From Oceanobacter kriegii DSM 6294 (GTDB lineage: Bacteria; Pseudomonadota; Gammaproteobacteria; Pseudomonadales; Oceanobacteraceae), in assembly GCF_000422845.1 (NCBI RefSeq), contig NZ_AUGV01000003.1, forward strand, positions 1 through 64,000: a DNA stretch of 64,000 nucleotides, given 5' to 3'. Within the stretch, counting starts at the first letter, position 1; each line of letters begins with the position of its first letter. This document shows, piece after piece, positions 62,223-64,000 of the stretch. The translations under genes and the position numbers were made by a program. The notes beneath the pieces were generated by a model, which worked only from the letters and a program-made list of their open reading frames with translations, ran no database searches and had not been told where the DNA came from.

Positions 62223-63122
62223 CTAGAGTGCTGCGAGGAAGGTTTCCAGAATCAGGTTGGGACGACGGCCCTTGCGGGTGATGGTGGCCAAGCGCGTGTG
62301 GAAAAAGAGTTCATCGGGATTAATTTTTCTCATCTGGCCTGAATTGACCCATTTGTCCGCAAAATGGTCAGGAAGGAAGCCAAGATACTTGCCTGTCAGC
62401 ACCAAAAATGCCAAGCCCTCACGATCGGAAGCCGTCGCCCCACAACGCAACAACTGGTGCAAGCCAATGGCCTCTGCGGTCATACGGTAGCTGGGAATCA
62501 CCGCATCGACGGTATGCAGCTGGTCCCGCTCAATGGCATCGCTGTGCTCAAAAAACGGGTGCTCCGCACTGCAGTACAGGTTCGATTTTTCTTCGTACAG
62601 CAAGTCGTACTCAAGCCCGGAAACCTGAGTGTTCATGGGCACCACACCGATGTGGAGGCGGCCATCAATGACACCACGTTCGATCTCGCTGGGGGTGCTC
62701 ATGCTGATGTTGATGCTGACCCCGGGGCCCTGATTCTTGAGTGCCTTGAGGGCATTGGTAATGCGCATCTGTGGCTGGGTCACCAGGCTGTTCATAAGGC
62801 CAATGTTCAGCTCACCCCGCAGCTCGCTGTTGATTTCATTGACCTCGCTGCGGAAATCCTCAATCGCCATCAGCATCGCTTCGGTAGCCTGCAACACCTG
62901 GGCACCCTCGTCGGTAAGCGAAAAACCACCGCGGCCGCGCTGGCACAAACGCATGCCCAGACGCTTCTCCAGATCGCTCATGTGAATGCTGATGGCCGAG
63001 CGACTGATACCCAGCACACTCTCGGCAGCGGAAAATCCGCCAGACTCCGACACGGTCTTGAACAGCCGTATCAGTTTGAGATCGAAATCGGTGACCTGAC
63101 CCAACACCTGCTTGGTTTTCAT
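62223..63122 (-). CDS. LysR-family regulator
   Basis: A 299-aa LTTR. The helix-turn-helix is DFDLKLIRLFKTVSESGGFSAAESVLGISRSAISIHMSDLEKRLGMRLCQRGRGGFSL. The effector domain follows from about residue 95. It is divergent from the SDR gene and upstream of the hydroxyproline operon, with a terminator in between. Its targets could be the SDR gene, the operon or both. Confidence 0.92.
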   Translation of the reverse strand: MKTKQVLGQVTDFDLKLIRLFKTVSESGGFSAAESVLGISRSAISIHMSDLEKRLGMRLCQRGRGGFSLTDEGAQVLQATEAMLMAIEDFRSEVNEINSELRGELNIGLMNSLVTQPQMRITNALKALKNQGPGVSINISMSTPSEIERGVIDGRLHIGVVPMNTQVSGLEYDLLYEEKSNLYCSAEHPFFEHSDAIERDQLHTVDAVIPSYRMTAEAIGLHQLLRCGATASDREGLAFLVLTGKYLGFLPDHFADKWVNSGQMRKINPDELFFHTRLATITRKGRRPNLILETFLAAL

Positions 63123-63284
63123 TTGTTTAATACCAGCTCAACTTAGCGTTATTAAATAGATATTTATCTAACCTTATGCCTTCCTGCAAGCTGGCAAACA
63201 TAGCAATTGCTGAAACCAATGGCTTCAGTCCTTAACGGTGACAGCAGCGAATACCTTGCCGATGGATCAGGAATGGAGATCACC

Positions 63285-63998
63285 ATGACCAACCCGAACA
63301 CCCAGAAAGTGGCCTTGATCGTTGCCGGTGGCAGTGGCCTGGGTGCCGCAGCTGCACAGGAATTGCACCAGCGCGGTTTTCGCATTGCGATTCTGTCGTC
63401 GTCCGGTAAGGGCGAGGCACTGGCCCGGTCTTACGATGGCATCGGCTTCACAGGCTCCAACCTGGACAATCAGGACCTGAGCGCCTTTGTGGATAAGGTG
63501 ATGTCGGCGTGGGGACGCATTGATGTGGTGGTCAGCAGCTCAGGGCATGGTCCCAAAGGCGACCTGCTGGAGATTGCTGATGAAGATTGGGGGCTGGCAA
63601 TGGATTACTACCTGCTGAACGTGGTGCGCGTAGCCCGTCTGGTAACGCCCATCATGGAGCAGCAAGGTGGCGGTACCTTCCTGAATATTTCGACCTACGC
63701 AGTGTTTGAACCTGACCCGCTGTTTCCAACTTCCAGCGTAATGCGTGCCGGACTGGCCAGCTTCTCGAAGCTGTTTGCCGACCGCTACGCCGCCGCCAAC
63801 ATTCGCATGAACAACATACTGCCGGGCTTTATCGACAGCTTGCCGGTGAAAGAAGAGCGTCTGAACCGTATTCCGATGGAGCGCTACGGCAAAATGCGCG
63901 AAGTTGCTGGCCTGATTGGCTATCTGGCGTCGGACGAAGGCGGTTACATCACCGGCCAGAATATTTGTGTGGACGGCGGCCTGACCCGCTCCATCTGA
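63285..63998 (+). CDS. SDR-family protein lacking the canonical Tyr-Lys pair
   Basis: A 237-aa short-chain dehydrogenase fold. The nucleotide motif GGSGLGAAAAQEL and the C-terminal YLASDEGGYITGQNICVDGG are standard. Where YxxxK is expected, the sequence reads PTSSVMRAG, so Tyr is Ser and Lys is Arg. NNAG is replaced by SSSGHG. The ATG with GGAG 6 nt upstream is chosen; a longer TTG-initiated frame is unlikely. It may belong to a distinct SDR subfamily that uses a different catalytic strategy. It is divergent from the LysR regulator. The stop is at the window edge. Confidence 0.85.
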   Translation: MTNPNTQKVALIVAGGSGLGAAAAQELHQRGFRIAILSSSGKGEALARSYDGIGFTGSNLDNQDLSAFVDKVMSAWGRIDVVVSSSGHGPKGDLLEIADEDWGLAMDYYLLNVVRVARLVTPIMEQQGGGTFLNISTYAVFEPDPLFPTSSVMRAGLASFSKLFADRYAAANIRMNNILPGFIDSLPVKEERLNRIPMERYGKMREVAGLIGYLASDEGGYITGQNICVDGGLTRSI

Positions 63999-64000
63999 TG

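Noticed and set aside
63207-63284. TTG-initiated N-terminal extension of the last SDR
   Set aside because: The ATG at 63285 has GGAG at proper distance and matches the start of the Rossmann fold.
1-64000. CRISPR arrays and tRNA genes
   Set aside because: No regularly spaced direct repeats and no cloverleaf-like sequences were found.

Overview
The window is about 64 kb of chromosome from a gammaproteobacterium with moderately high GC. It probably belongs to the Oceanospirillales/Pseudomonadales side. This rests on the start of a 16S rRNA gene on the minus strand, and on the order tyrS - M23 peptidase - anmK / DsrE-like - erpA - bactofilin - membrane protein - argC, which recalls the equivalent Pseudomonas region. 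The many TRAP, ABC and amino-acid transporters suggest a marine heterotroph. Genus and species cannot be fixed from the sequence alone.

Bases 1-31750 are mostly core genome. An rrn operon leaves the window at base 1 and is driven by three near-identical tandem promoters placed directly behind tyrS. Next come cell-wall genes (an M23 peptidase, anmK), erpA, a bactofilin and argC. A 265-bp element with terminal inverted repeats and no coding capacity follows, then a ClC channel, hemJ-hemL, a multi-spanning protein and a chemoreceptor. A hybrid histidine kinase and response regulator lie divergent from a six-gene operon. That operon encodes a Liv-type ABC transporter and an acyl-CoA ligase, and probably serves uptake and CoA activation of an unidentified carboxylic acid. 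A strong terminator closes it. The block ends with a TPR lipoprotein, mrcB, glnE and a second M23 peptidase.

Bases 31976-37811 hold assorted accessory genes: a DMT exporter with LysR, sbmA, a class II amidotransferase, a solute-binding-like protein and a LysE exporter. A decayed end of the same inverted-repeat family lies at the 3' end of the LysE gene.

Bases 38050-47385 form a catabolic island. A LamB-type porin is divergent from TRAP dctPQM. A LysR gene, a two-subunit transketolase, an SDR dehydrogenase and a second LysR gene follow. No kinase or isomerase is present, so the substrate and reaction are not obvious. This is the best candidate in the window for an undescribed pathway.

Bases 47443-51963 carry an MFS transporter, a zinc alcohol dehydrogenase, a double cupin and a small ABM-like protein, with a divergent LysR.

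Bases 52008-63998 are a hydroxyproline catabolic region. It has a GntR/FCD regulator, a hydroxyproline epimerase-family enzyme with a Ser/Cys catalytic pair, an aldehyde dehydrogenase, a D-amino-acid oxidase-type flavoenzyme, a DapA-family deaminase/dehydratase, and a polar amino-acid ABC transporter. A LysR gene lies upstream. At the edge of the window is a divergent SDR that lacks the canonical Tyr/Lys catalytic pair. Several long hairpins punctuate this operon.
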